Made by a program: the position numbers and the translations under genes. The notes under the pieces are model-generated. The model was not told the origin of the DNA and made no database searches. It was given only the letters and a program-made list of their open reading frames with translations. Positions 30,366 through 42,473 of a DNA stretch of 64,000 nucleotides are shown here, one piece after another. Origin of the DNA: Beverwykella pulmonaria (taxonomy: Eukaryota > Ascomycota > Dothideomycetes > Pleosporales > Melanommataceae); NCBI GenBank assembly GCA_001599595.1, contig BCHH01000020.1, forward strand, positions 92,233 through 156,232, in the 5' to 3' direction. Within the stretch, counting starts at the first letter, position 1; every line of letters starts with the position of its first letter.

Positions 30366-33300
30366 CACCACCAGTGACCCTCGGACACCATCTTCGATAT
30401 ATCAAAGATCAATCCAAATCATCACAGGGGTTTGGTCACGATCCAATCATTACCTGTGTCTAGAATATTGCCACCAATCTCGTGTGAGCCACGGCTCGTC
30501 GGGAACATTCGAAAAAGATGTTAGTGAAGATATAATGAAGAGTAGATGAGATGCTGTCCTGTCGTGGAGAGACTCTGGGGTAAATGCGGAGATCTGTGCG
30601 CTGCTAAGACGGGAACCTTGCTTCTAGAAGACTGTGGGTAACGTGACAACCCGAATGTGATCTGCAAACTGCCCTTAGAACACTCTGGATAAAGTATCTT
30701 GCGGCCCTTGACTTCGTAGGATGCAATCAATCACTGACATTTTCTGGCCGAAGCCCCTTGCTCTAGGAACCATGCATTAGCACGCTACCTCAAGGAGAAG
30801 AGGATGGGGCAACATCTGCGTGACTCAATCCCATCTCTGTCTCTCAGATACGGTGAACAAGCTTATTTCCAGTGTGTCGACGTGAGAATGATCGCTGCTA
30901 GACGCTCGTTCAAACCGAGAATGGAACTTCGGCGACACGCAGCTAAGATTGTGTCAAGTGGGGCACTGACGAAGATCGATATGCAAATATCGTCTTCTGA
31001 TGTCTCAGACCCTGGCTCGTTTACTTTGACCCTGCTTCGCCCCGCTGGAATTGCAAGAAACCTTCTAGAAGGGACAACTAATCTGAATAAGAAAGGTCAC
31101 GCATTGCTCAGGACACCAGCGTCCAGGAACGCGGTTGTCAGCCTCTTGATCGGAACTTCTCGCATTTAAATTGGATGCATCGGTTGCTGGCCTCTACTAT
31201 GAATAAAAATTGGCGTTGTGGCGGTGGCAGAGCTTTGCTTGGAACCAGTCTGTAACATCAGCAATATGAGAAGATTTCCTCTCCACTCTCAAATTTGCGA
31301 GGCCCCTCTTCCCGCAGGAACTCATCATCAATTTAAACAGCATCATGCAACGAACGCACGCCGGACGAGCGCCTTTTGCGCTGATTTTGATGGTAACGAT
31401 ATAGGTGTGGATCACGTCCGATAGTTGATAGCTTGGCGTAGGAGGTGAGCTTTTCGGAGCAGACGGGAACGTTTCCACCAGACGAGCACGTGCGGCGCCT
31501 CTAATGTAAGGCCCCACGTCTTAAGATCTTCATTAAGTGGCTTTCTTCCGAAGATTCGGATCTGAAATCTGCATCTTTCTTTGCAAATTACAAGGGGGTA
31601 TATGTACGTCAGGATAAGCATCGCTCTGACGGAAGGCTGTTCAGCCAAAAGTCACAGTGTCAAGCCGTGTGAGGCGTTCCTCAAGGGACGGTGCTTGCTG
31701 CTTCCTCGTATCAGTATGTTCTCTGTTGAAATTGGGGATAATCCCAGTGATTTTTTGCTTCATCGTAGTTTGACTTGGAGATACATGGAAATTTCGCCCT
31801 AGCTCCACGCCAAGACATGAGCGAACGCTTTGTGGTGTGGTTGGACGCGACCTCGAGATAGAAATCAGCCTGAGTTGATCATGCAGGCAATATGACATCT
31901 GAGCTTCCGACCTGAGCCTCACACCGAGACTGATGGTGGTCGCCGGGTTTTCCTCTGTTAAATCCAGGTTCGCGTAGACACGCCGTCGAATGAGGTGTCC
32001 TCTGCGGAGCCTCGACAGGGATCTCTATAGTGCAACCGCCGTCCCAGTGTAACCGTTAGAGTAGCCAGGAAATCAACGTATGGAATATAGACAGCTAAGG
32101 TCTGAGCGCGAGGTATATGCACGTACCGATACGCTTCCGCATCGAATGCGTCCTTCCGTCCTTGTCGCAGAGTGCTCGAACCAAGGCTTATGTCTTTACT
32201 TTGCTTAGAGCAAATGCAGTCATATTCAGGAGTCGAATCTCGGGTTCGCCTCGGAGAGAGGCACACTGACCGCCGAAAGTGCACAGCATGCGTGAGTACC
32301 ATAATGTGAAAAAGGAGACACGCGATCATGAGCCTTGTATGTCGGAGATGGAGAGTCCCTTTTCTCGAGGCTTACATTGAGTCATGGAGACATTCATCAT
32401 TTAAAGGTCGTCGAAGACATAACCTGTCGCAAAGAAAGATGAGAAAGGCCGTCTAAGGCCGTTAAATGCCGCGGTATGCGAGAGCGTTTGGGCATCATTG
32501 CCGCGTGCATAGAAAAATCTCTCCAGTCGCGAAGAGCCAATTTGGAGTCCTTGGAACAATAAACATCGCCAATATAGCCAAGGATTTTGTGTGGCAGCGA
32601 GAGTGGTAGTGAGAGTGGAAGTGTACCAAAGAGACGTGGATGGGAAGATCAAATGAGAGGCAACAGCGTCAGCGCTAGTATCAAACAGGGTTAGCCTCTT
32701 CCACCGCTCAATATCATCCGCACCACTTGCAGTACAGCATACGACTGGAGACATTCGCTGAGATGCTTCGTCTCCGCATGGTGGGCGAGTCTATTCGCTA
32801 ATACTATTTGATCTGGTATGGTCAACCTCATGGGCGACCTGCTTCGTTGCCACTCAGACATCATGCGCATCTGATACCAAGAAGTCTTTCGATCTCATGC
32901 ACATCAAAATCAGTGCCAGGGTAACTACTCACATGATTACACAGCACTCTGGAAAACACGCACGAGATTTCAGAGGAACAAGCTGAACAAGACAGTGCGG
33001 ACTTCTTGGAGAGATACGCCATGACTTGTCTCCAAAACGGCACTGTACTCTCAGCTACTCAGACTCAGAGTTCGGCGCCTGCCTCGGATGAGGATGTAGG
33101 ATTATTTTGCGCATTTCAATAAGACAACTGCCTGAGGAAGTGCTAGACATGGATCCGTAGATACATATGAGCTGAACAACTACAGTGGGAACTTTCGAAT
33201 AGATCTCTCACCCTTGGCCCATAGCGAGAGTGGAAGGTCTAGTCTCTACCTTTGTGCACTTAACAGCGTTATATCTTAATAGCCTGGTTTTGTTGCTCCC

Positions 33301-34149
33301 CGTTCTTTTCTGCATCAAGGTACTGCAGTGGGGATCAATCATGCAGAAGACTACTGTAAGCGTAGTTGGGTAACGATAACGCCATCTTCAAGCATATACA
33401 CAACATCGATCCCTTCTCATTTCCTTGACTAGCTCCTAATCCGACTCTATATCGCTCGCGTTCTAGTCTTAATTCCTTCCATCTTCTTCTCTTGTATATA
33501 TCTTCTCACCGCAACCCACGCCATCTCCTCAAAGTTAAACTAATCAAACTATTCGGCGCCTCAAACTCCACATCCGCGGCGTTGATTATGCGAAGCTTCA
33601 TCAACTTCTCGAAACGAACTTTCTGGGACCTAATCCATGCCTGAGCCGGTCCGCTAAACTCCAGCACAACATCTGGGAACGATGTTGGCCAAGAAACAAT
33701 TTTTGGCTCCATGGAAGAATATCTCCTCCTGTTTTTGGTCGGGTCTTCGTTCATGACGATGGTAAGGTGGACCACGGGCTTTCCACTTCGACATTCGCGA
33801 CCTCCCCCTCAGCACCGTTCCGCGTACTACCAACGGCTCATCGTTCTTTGACTTCTTCCGGTTACTGATTAGGAGTTGAGAGTTCAATTTTGACATTTGT
33901 GTGTAGCTCTAGACTCGATCGGGTACCTTTGCCGACTATTAACTATCCCAAAAAGAATGTGTTGGTGTGCACATCATGAAAGAAAGATTTGGTGGTTTGG
34001 AAACGCAGTGCATACTTGGAGCTATTCCTGAAGTGTCAAACCAGGCAAAAGAGCAGACAACTCGCACCAACATCTAGAGCTGTAACTTCACATTGAGCTT
34101 AGCGACACTCGAGGTACGGAACTGAGCATTGCCACTTCTCAAATTTGCT
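30366..34149. other. Gene-free interval between GH7 and a decayed gene
   Basis: Nearly 3.8 kb without a gene I can support. Small ATG-initiated frames exist (30804-31169 plus, 121 codons; 31958-32329 minus, 123 codons; 32401-32754 minus, 117 codons; 33506-33775 minus, 89 codons) but none has a recognisable domain, paired exons or clear codon bias. The length and lack of features suggest either lost genes or a regulatory block for the secreted-enzyme gene at its left end. Confidence 0.5.
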
Positions 34150-35150
34150 CTCTACTTACTCTCTTCGTAATTGCTTAATCCTGTCAACTCAGGCTCGGAC
34201 GCTGCATCACGCTTGTTCCCGCCCGTTTCAGAGCTCTCTCCAGAAGTAGTATCCCTTCTACTTCCCCATAACTGGAGTGACCATCGTCTTCCTAAATCTC
34301 CGCTCTGCACCGGAGCTTACGATATTCTTCAAGTTGCATCTGTAGATTTCGATTATCTTACTCAAGCTTCTCAGTTTCCACCGAGCGGGTCTCTGATTCC
34401 GATTTACAGTCATCCAGTTTTTGGTAGAGGGCTTCTACTTTCCCTTCGAGTTCTTTGGATGCATTGATAAATTGTGCGACGTTTATAATTTTTTGCATTT
34501 CATTAGTCAGTGTGTTGAGGTGGACTTATACCGACTCATATTTAATGTGTCGGTCGTTCGTCCTGATGTTGTCTCTTCTGTTGTTTGTAATCCAAACTTT
34601 AATATCGGGTCAACAATGTCTCGGAGAGACGACTGGTATGAGAAAATATTCATACTAGTATTTCCGGACTCACGCAGCGACCTGCATATGCCGGCAAGGT
34701 TTTGGCCTAGCATGCTGCCGATTTCGCTCAAGAATTTTTCATTTCCGACCACCAGAGCCTCAAGCTTCGGGTGCTCTGTGAGATTTCCATTTTCCCCGCC
34801 ACGAAGCTTGCTATGCTGTTCGACGAAGGCCACCTTATTTAAGTGTGTCTCTTTCTCCACAGGAGAGTTTAGCTGTATTGTAGGGGCTCCCACAGATATA
34901 TGCGTAGCCTGCTTCGCCAGGGAATCTCGGAGGAATGATTCCGTGTTCGATACGTATTCTGTGCTCGGAGACCCTGTTCTTTTTGGAAGAATCACTCTTC
35001 GCACCTCTGCCTAGATCTCCTTTGTCGGTTGCAGGGTTCCTTCGTCAGTGGGAATACGCTGTAAGCTCCTGGGCCTCCAACCTTGTCTGTCTCCTTCCCG
35101 TAGTGCGCGACACCAAGAATTTTTGGAATCCAACTTTTATTTCAATTTGA
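34150..35150 (-). pseudogene. Decayed gene for a helical, coiled-coil protein
   Basis: On the minus strand a 165-codon frame (34507-35004) encodes natural-looking sequence (FLRDSLAKQATHISVGAPT, LVVGNEKFLSEIGSMLGQNL, SLRDIVDPILKFGLQ). It then runs into another frame, after a shift near 34540, reading LTNEMQKIINVAQFINASKE, KVEALYQKLDDCKSESETR, stop, DNRNLQMQLEEYRKLRCRAE, stop, EDDGHSSYGEVEG. A further TAG interrupts the frame upstream (KEI, stop, AEVRRVILPK near 35010). The stops are TAA or TAG where Gln would fit. An alternative is a multi-exon gene with introns I failed to place, but the repeated in-line stops argue for decay. Family unknown. Confidence 0.45.
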
Positions 35151-35280
35151 ACAGCGTTCTTTAATACATAACGAGCGAGGGTATATAACGACAGTCCCAG
35201 CCCCAGCCATCCCATCATAACCTTCATAAATCATAACTCATCCTTGCCTAGTGTATTTCCCTCTTTGCCTCTGTCCCTAG

Positions 35281-36932
35281 TCAAAGTCCCTTAGTATTCT
35301 TCCTCGCCCTTCCGGCCTGCAAAAATGCCCCATAACTCCACGTCAAATCCCTCGCGCCCCTCATGAACCCGGTCCTTCTATCAAACTGCTCGCTCATCTC
35401 TCCCTCTCCGCCAACATGCTTCTTCACCACCTTTAGAAAGTCATCGCCCAAGTCTACAAGATTTTCGACCACGCTATGAAAGATGGCGTCGCTGGGGCCA
35501 TACGATCCAGGGCTGTTGACTTCGAGAGAGGACGAGGAGAGGAGGGCTTTGTAAAAGGGTAGGGAGAGAGAAGTTATGTTGAGTGAAGAAGAGGAGGAGA
35601 TGTGGCTCGCGGTAGCGTACAGTATTTCCGCAGCGGAGGAAGTGCATAGGAACCAGGGATTTCCCCCGGAATGCGTGTTACCGTAACCATCGTAGACATC
35701 TTCAGGATATCGACCGACACCTACGCCTTCGAGCACGACTTCGTCCTCCTCTTCGTCGTCAAAAGACGGCGGGGCAGAGTTGATAGGAAAGCGCGTGCGT
35801 TGGTCCTGCACTAGTGCCAACAAGGAAACGAGGATTTCATCAGAGTGCGGGGGATAGAGCGGCGGGTGATCGACATATGACGCTGGATATCCATGCAGTG
35901 AGCCCAGAAGGAGGCCACAATCCAGTCCCGTGCGCTTACTGTCCAGCGTCTCGACCAAATGTCCCTTTCTTGCGTCCCAGAACTGCGGGATGAAGCGTTC
36001 CATGTGGCCAGCCTGAAGTTGATACCACTTCGCGGCGCCGTGATCGCCAAAAGTCAAGGCGAGATCGGCACCCTCGCGCAGAGCACGCCATTGTACCATT
36101 GCGGTGAAGAAGTGGAACCCCTGGACTTCCTCCCAGAGATCGAAGCCCGATTGGTTCCAAAAGTGGGACACGTATTCGAGGTCGGCTTTGATGATGCTGT
36201 TGGCTGGCAACGCTGGGTCGTAGAGATACTTGAACTCGTCTCTTCCCTGGTTCGTCCAGAGGGAGGGATGGGAAGCGTTGTACGCACGGAGGTATGCCAT
36301 CAGCGTTATAGCGCGGAGCGCGGGCCCATCCCTTTGAGGGCGTCCCCACGATCCTGTGAACGGCGAGCCGTCCATCTCGAACTTTGGCTCGCCGAGCCCC
36401 GACAGGTCTCCAAATGTGCCCGAAGGGTTGTTCGTGTGCTGCAATGTGTATTGGAGGTTCGCGTATGCATCAAGAATGGTAGAGAGGTTCGAAGCGAGTA
36501 CCGATGACGGGTCGTCGGCGTACAGGTCTACGAGTGTGGAGGTGGTGATGGCGGCGTCTCTGACCCCTATCACATTCACCATTAGCAAAGACGTCTCTCG
36601 CTAGGGCATAGAGAGTAGTCTGGCATACACTGATAGAAGTAATCTGGCGCTTCCCTCGACGGGCTCGCAACAACACTCCCCTCGGCTACGCCCTCCAAAT
36701 CCCGTCCTCCAGGCGCCACATTGGCCAGCAACCTCTGCAACGCTATCCTTTCCTCCTTGTCTAGCCAATCATCTAAAACATCCTTCTCTAGCAACGGCTT
36801 CTGTACCTGCGAGTACCCACGATTACCACTTATGAACCCCGAGATCGTATGGAGATGTATCGGCGGTATCGAGAGGGCGAAGGCGTAGAGGACCGCGTAG
36901 GCAATAAGAATAAGAGGGGCGAGTACCGCCAT
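35281..36932 (-). CDS. GH15 glucoamylase (secreted), no starch-binding domain
   Basis: Exo-1,4-alpha-glucosidase releasing glucose from starch and related glucans with inversion. Two exons, 36629-36932 and 35281-36566; the 62-nt intron splits a Trp codon and restores YFYQWVRDAAIT, the hallmark of the family. 529 residues. The N-terminus has a signal peptide (MAVLAPLILIAYAVLYAFALS). The general acid lies in GFDLWEEVQGFHFFTAMVQW, and the general base Glu in GEMSEQFDRRTGF, followed by ARDLTWSYGAFLQAGRA. GNTHSGGNPWFLCTSSAAEI is also typical. The protein ends right after the catalytic domain, so CBM20 is missing. The start was placed at ATG 36932 because codons further upstream lack another ATG. 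Confidence 0.95.
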
Positions 36933-37855
36933 TGCATATAGGAACAACTAGCTCTTACAGTGTAGAAAGTAGGATATAAGTGTCTAGATCTTGGTCTACA
37001 GCCCGTTTGTTCGTTCGTTCGTTAGTTCGTCATAACTAGTGCGCACCCAGAACACAAACGAAGAAGAAAAAAAGCAAGAATATTGGGCAAACCTAGAATA
37101 TAGCCTATGTCGTGGCCATCGTGAGCATGGCAGCTGGCGAGCTGTCACCTGGACCGGAGACCTCGGGCACACCCACCTCCCACCACACACCGCCACGACA
37201 TGACGGTATGCCTTCGCACGGAGCATGTGGCCGCCATGCCGCCTGTCATCTCAGCTGCTGGCGAGTCGGAGGCGTGGGTGCCTCGGGGAAGGGTAAGGAA
37301 GAACCAAGGCGTTGGCCTGACGTGTGCGAGTGACATCCAGAAATCAGCAGCCAAGTGTCGTGTGACGGGCTAATCCTCTTGGGACCAATGAAAATTCGCG
37401 CTTTGCGTGATGCCGCCAGGGTAGACCCGCCACGGCATCAGAGATCTGGGAAAAGAAGCTGCCGCTCTGCAGGAACGTCCGATGATGCAAAGGGCCCCAA
37501 ATGGAAGCCTCGGGATTTGGGTTGCGGCACGTGACAGTAAGATTCACGCGCGTCAGCCCCAAGTGCTACATCGCGTCAATAGTGATGATATTTCATTCAA
37601 AGAAAGCGATCCACGCACAAATATGCCATGTATGTTACAAGTCCTGGAGTGCGCCTGGTTGCGCCGAGAAATAGACAGAAATGCCGATAACGATATCTTG
37701 CCGGACGGATGGCCAGCATGCAAAGGACCCGGCGAACCCAACCCCACAAAACACATACAACCCACTATGCAAATGCCATGAGCGTTACTCCAAAGACGCC
37801 AATGATTAGGAACCACGGGTCCGCCTCGGACGCTAAAAAATTAGTGGAATAGGAA
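36933..37855. other. Gene-free interval between GH15 and the TRP channel gene
   Basis: About 920 bp containing the GH15 promoter and the channel gene 3' end. A short GTTC-type microsatellite lies at about 37008-37030. Nothing else is recognised. Confidence 0.45.
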
Positions 37856-40800
37856 TTATATGCTGGACCCCATCCGTTGATCAACTTCGTCTTTCCTGCC
37901 GGCCTTTTTCTTTCCCTTGCTCCTCTTCTTCGCGGGCTCGCTGGGAGGTGTGTGTCCGCCTCCACTTCCGGCGCGGCTCGGAAACGTGGTTTCGCTGCCC
38001 TGCCGCAAGCTCTTGACTTCCTTCAGCACGTCCCGGAAGCCCTCCTCCAGCGTCGTCATTCTGGCCAACATAATCCGGCTCATTCGTTTGCTCTCATCGT
38101 CGCTTCCATTCCTAGCCCGCGCGCGCGCAGCCATCTCAAGCTGCGTGGTGAAAGACCCCGGCAATGCGCCAAGCGCCCCAAAATCCGGACCGTGTCGGTT
38201 GTCGCCCAGGTCAGAAGCCAGATCCAGAGCGAGCGCATTGAACGACGGATCTCGTCTCCGGCTGTCCAACGCAAGCACATTCGTAATGTTTGCGGATTGC
38301 CGAGTGAGCTCGCGCGGAGGCAGGATGGGACGAGAACGGGTTGCTGGCGTACGACGGCCGTCTGTAACAATGCGGCCAGGAGTGGCAGTTCCACTGCGCG
38401 TGCTCGGGCGCGGACGTCTGTTCGGCGACGGGGATCGCGACGTGCCCTCGGTAGTAGCCTTGTTGGGACTGAAGAGGACTGTCGTGGTCGACCAGTTGCG
38501 ATTATGGCCTGGCTTTGGCTTCCCTTGTCGCTTACTGGGCGACATGTTGTGTGCTTGATTGAAGCCTGCGGACGAGGGAGAGCTGGCTCTTGCTGGCGTT
38601 CGTGCTGGAGTACGCGCTGCAGATCGTGGTAAGACTGTCATCGGGGTGCGGAAGAATTCGTCTTCCGAAGTTTCGTATCCCACTTGAGCCCTGCTCTCCT
38701 TATCCGATCCTGCTTTCACCTTCTTGGCAACGTTCGCGGTAGGTGTCCGGTCTTCATCATCGTTTGTCAAGAGTTCATCGTCTCCATCTGCGTCGGTCTG
38801 GTTAGGAAGGTCCTCCGTGCCGATGGTGGGTTCTTCCTCTTCGGCGATCGGTTGTTCGAAGAAAACACTATTGTCCGGGTCCGATGCGGCAGTCCTAGTC
38901 GTGCCTAGCGGATGCTTTCGCCGGTGTGAGGCTGGCCCCGTTGTCTTTGTACGTCGCAACGAAGGCCTTTTTTTGGTTTCCAGGCGGTCAAGCACCGATC
39001 GAGTGTCCTCCTGAGGAGGCATAGCGTCCCCATCACTGCTCATACCCTTCATCCAATCCGTGACCACATTTCCGGAGTTCCTCCGGCCCAAGGGCTGGCT
39101 ACGAGGGGCTTGGACACTTGGATCGCGGAAGGGGCGTCGAAATACCTCCTCCAGGGCACGATCCTTGTGGAATGTTGTAATCGAAGGTTCGCGCAGACGA
39201 GCGCCAGGACTGAATACGTCCTGCGGGCCACGAATACTGAAAGCCGGTACTGGCGCGTTGGACTGCGATCGCCCGCGCTGCTCGACCATGTCGCTTGGCC
39301 CGTATGCGAAATTGGATAGTAGCAGTCGTTCGTAGAGGAAAATGGCAAACAAAATGGGGAGGTGCGTAATTTTAATGATGAGCCGATTCATCTTGATGAA
39401 TTTCTTGAAAGACATGACATACTTGAGAGGTATGGCCAGCCATCCCATTATGTTAGTCGGAGGAATATAGGAGAAGAGAGCATCTGACTTGACCATGGAG
39501 ATGGTGTTGACGGCAAATAGAAACTGGTGTTCCTCATTCGCATTCTGCACAATGGCCATGAAGGAATTAGTTAGAACAGTGATCAGGATGGTTACGATGA
39601 GGAAGTGGCAAATGAAGAGGAAAAGCGTCAGCAAAGTTTTGCCTAGCAGGTTATAATCGCCCCAGATTTCCCACGCTGCTGGGGTAAAGCCCATGAGCAT
39701 TTGAAATAAGGCATAGGCAGCACTCGAAGGAGTGAGGTCCTTCTTGAAGGACAAAGTAAAGGCCACGAAAAAGCCACTACAACTGATTACAATTAAGACC
39801 AGGATGGCAACCAGGTCCATCGCCATCATGCGAAAGGCTATCAGCAGCTGCGAAAAGTAGCGGTAGTGGTCGAGCGCCGAGAAGAGGCGTGGAAACAATA
39901 GCACCGCGGTGGAGCCGAGCACATCGTAAGCCATCCCCGCCACTTGGTGCCTACTCACGTCGGGCATTAAGATTCCGTATAGGCGCAGGACGTAATAGAC
40001 CAGGAACATGAGCAGGATGCCTAGATCAAAGGCATTCCAGACGCTCATGATGTAGAGGCCAAATCCCTGCTCCGAAAAACCAACAATTTCATCCAGCATA
40101 TATCCGCTGCTCCAGAACCAGAACAGGACCTCAAGAGCTGTTATGTCATCGGATTTCTCCGCAAGAACAGCAAGGAAGAGGCCTAGCATTATGCCGAAGG
40201 AGAGCGTGGAAAATAAATTTCGGTAGCGGGGGACACGGAGGCGGGAGAGCTTGAACAGAGACGCGTCGTGAGGATCGTATAGGGTCACTGTACGCCTGGC
40301 GACAGCGATTGGCTGCGTTTGAGAACGGTCTTGGTCCTGTTTGGCGGGCGACAATCGACGTGACGGGCCCCTGCCTGGTGAGGTGTCACCGTTGGTAGGA
40401 CTGCTGGTGTGGCGGCCTTGAATTACGTCGGGTTTGCGGTGTAGACTGTCTGCCACGGAATGAAACACAATGGTTCCAGCCCAAATGGCTTCCAGCTGCT
40501 GAACCACCAAAGGGTGGGCAAGGAACTTCTTGGCCTGGGCGCGGATGGCTACCTCGAGGGTCGACGTGCGTGCGGAGCGCGAGGCCTGACGAGTCCAGCT
40601 TCCACCACCTGGAGTCGTTGCGCCACCCACTGCAGGCGGGGCGAGACCCTGGAGGGGATCGAAGTCGTATGAGAGGGCATCAATGAGCTCTCGGGTCGAG
40701 AACTCCTTGAGCAGCCTCATAGCCAACAGCTCACATATGAGCGCCCTCGACTTGCTCACTCCTACATTCCCGGGATTCATTTCCCCCTCCTTGCGATACT

Positions 40801-41292
40801 GCAGTGCGTTCGCCAAAAGACAGTATAAGGTGCCTCGAGAGAAGTGGTTGGACAGGATCTGCTGCTGGATGGGCTTCACCAGGAATTGGCTGACTTGGGG
40901 CGAGCGGAGCTGGTCCCACGAGAGGGTTGTCTCGCATCGCTGGATGACGATAATTCGGATCGCATGGGTGGTATTGTAGATGGGCAGTCGATCTGGAATT
41001 CAGGGTTAGCGACGGCAACCAGCAAGCAAAGGAATTCATGGCACACACCTAGCACTTCCGAGGAGAAGACAGGCAGCAGCGGACTGTCGCGCTGCCCTTC
41101 CTCTTCGTCGTCCTCGTCGTAGTCGCCATCGTACTGGGCGATCCCCTCGGGCGCGTTGTCGTCGGCCTCGGACCCGTTGTGGTCCTCGTCGTCAGCATCT
41201 GTGTTGCGGCTGCGGTACCGTTGCAGGGCAGCGAGGAGGGGGGTGCGCTCCGACCGACGGCCCTTTTGAGTGCCCAGGAGTGTTTTGAACAT
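37856..41292 (-). CDS. YVC1: TRP-type vacuolar cation channel, YVC1 family
   Basis: Calcium-permeable TRP channel of the fungal vacuole, releasing stored calcium. Two exons: 41049-41292 and 37856-40992; the 56-nt intron joins SSEVLD to RLPIYNTTHA. 1126 residues, longer than the yeast protein of about 675 because of a C-terminal extension. The acidic N-terminus (about 80 residues) is followed by a cytosolic helical region (QILSNHFSRGTLYCLLANAL), then at least six membrane segments between about 290 and 580 (SFGIMLGLFLAVLAEKS, ILLMFLVYYVLRLYG and others). A pore segment with SAAYALFQMLMGFTPAAWEI precedes the last helix. The C-terminal 500 residues are disordered, basic and Ser/Pro/Thr-rich with a final coiled coil (RMTTLEEGFRDVLKEVKSL). 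It is divergent from URA2. Confidence 0.92.
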
Positions 41293-42473
41293 GGAATCCG
41301 ACTTCCGCCCGCGAATTCGATGCGTTCCTCCTTGAAATGGCGTAGGGTCGGCGCGGTGGTGGAGTGGTGGGCGCAGGCGAGGATATAAACACGCGGTTTC
41401 ACAAGAGCGGAGGCGAGCAATTGATAAGGGCGCACCGCGCTGCCTTCCTAAAGCTGCCGTGCTACACACCACATTCCCCCTCTTCACCGCTTTCCCGGGC
41501 TCGCGGCGGGCGTCAGACTGCGGTGGTGATCATGAGTTCGAATTCATGGATGCGCCGCCGTTTCTTATCTCTACATCTTCTTCCCCACGATTTGCGGCGT
41601 GGTCTGCAGCCAATGGCGACGCGCCGCCCTTGCACACGCTGCAATCTTGTCCGCAACCCTCACATTGGCGGGCGCAGCTAATGCAGCGAGGATGCACTGT
41701 GCAGCAGGGAATCCTGCTTTGGAGGGCAACGAACAGCTGCAGCGCGAAACGCCATGGAGATCTGGGAGCGAGGTGGCGATGGCACGGACATGTTGCGCAA
41801 TGGGACATCGATATATCGCTCCATGGCCTATGGGGCCTCGGCAAAGGCTATATCTTTGTCGGCTGCCCTGCTCACCATCGTAACTAGGAGAAAACATAAT
41901 ATTGCAGGGAAAGAGGTGTTGCCCTGCATCCGTGTGAGACCTCTCCAGGGTTCGTCTCCAATTCTTCCCAACCATTTGTCCAGCTGCCGACTGCGTGATA
42001 ATGTTAATTATTGGATGGATTCCTCTGCATCATGAACATGTCCCGTCCTATGCGGCAAACGGGGAAGAGATGGGAGAGAGCGGGTTGCTCTCCGCCTTAA
42101 TAAAGTATCCTACGTGACGACGAACTCATGGGGCAAACTGCTCGGAAAGACGTGCAGCAATCTAGCCTGCAGAGAGGTAATAAACTTCGTACAGTAGGTC
42201 CGAGAATAAACTCTACGATGAAAATTCACGCACCTATGGACATGCAATGCAGATGAGCATCAGCTGCAGTCAGCCAGACCGAACCGAGCTCGGGCCAATC
42301 AAAATGACCCCGCGTTAGTGCGCCCCGCTAAGCATTTTCGTTTGCAGCTGCTTCACCAACGAAACTTTTTTCAGCCGTACCACACCTCCATTCTTTCTCT
42401 CCCAAAGCAATTGTCTGACAGACTCGACTACACAGGGTTGTGAAGCCCCTGGGCAGTCTTCTTCACCATCATC
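41293..42473. promoter_or_regulatory. Divergent intergenic region, YVC1-type gene / URA2
   Basis: 1.18 kb between divergent start codons, so both promoters lie here. No open frame is convincing and no TATA box is clear. The last 100 bp before the URA2 ATG are CT-rich (cttctttctctccc near 42388), as in many fungal housekeeping promoters. Confidence 0.45.
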
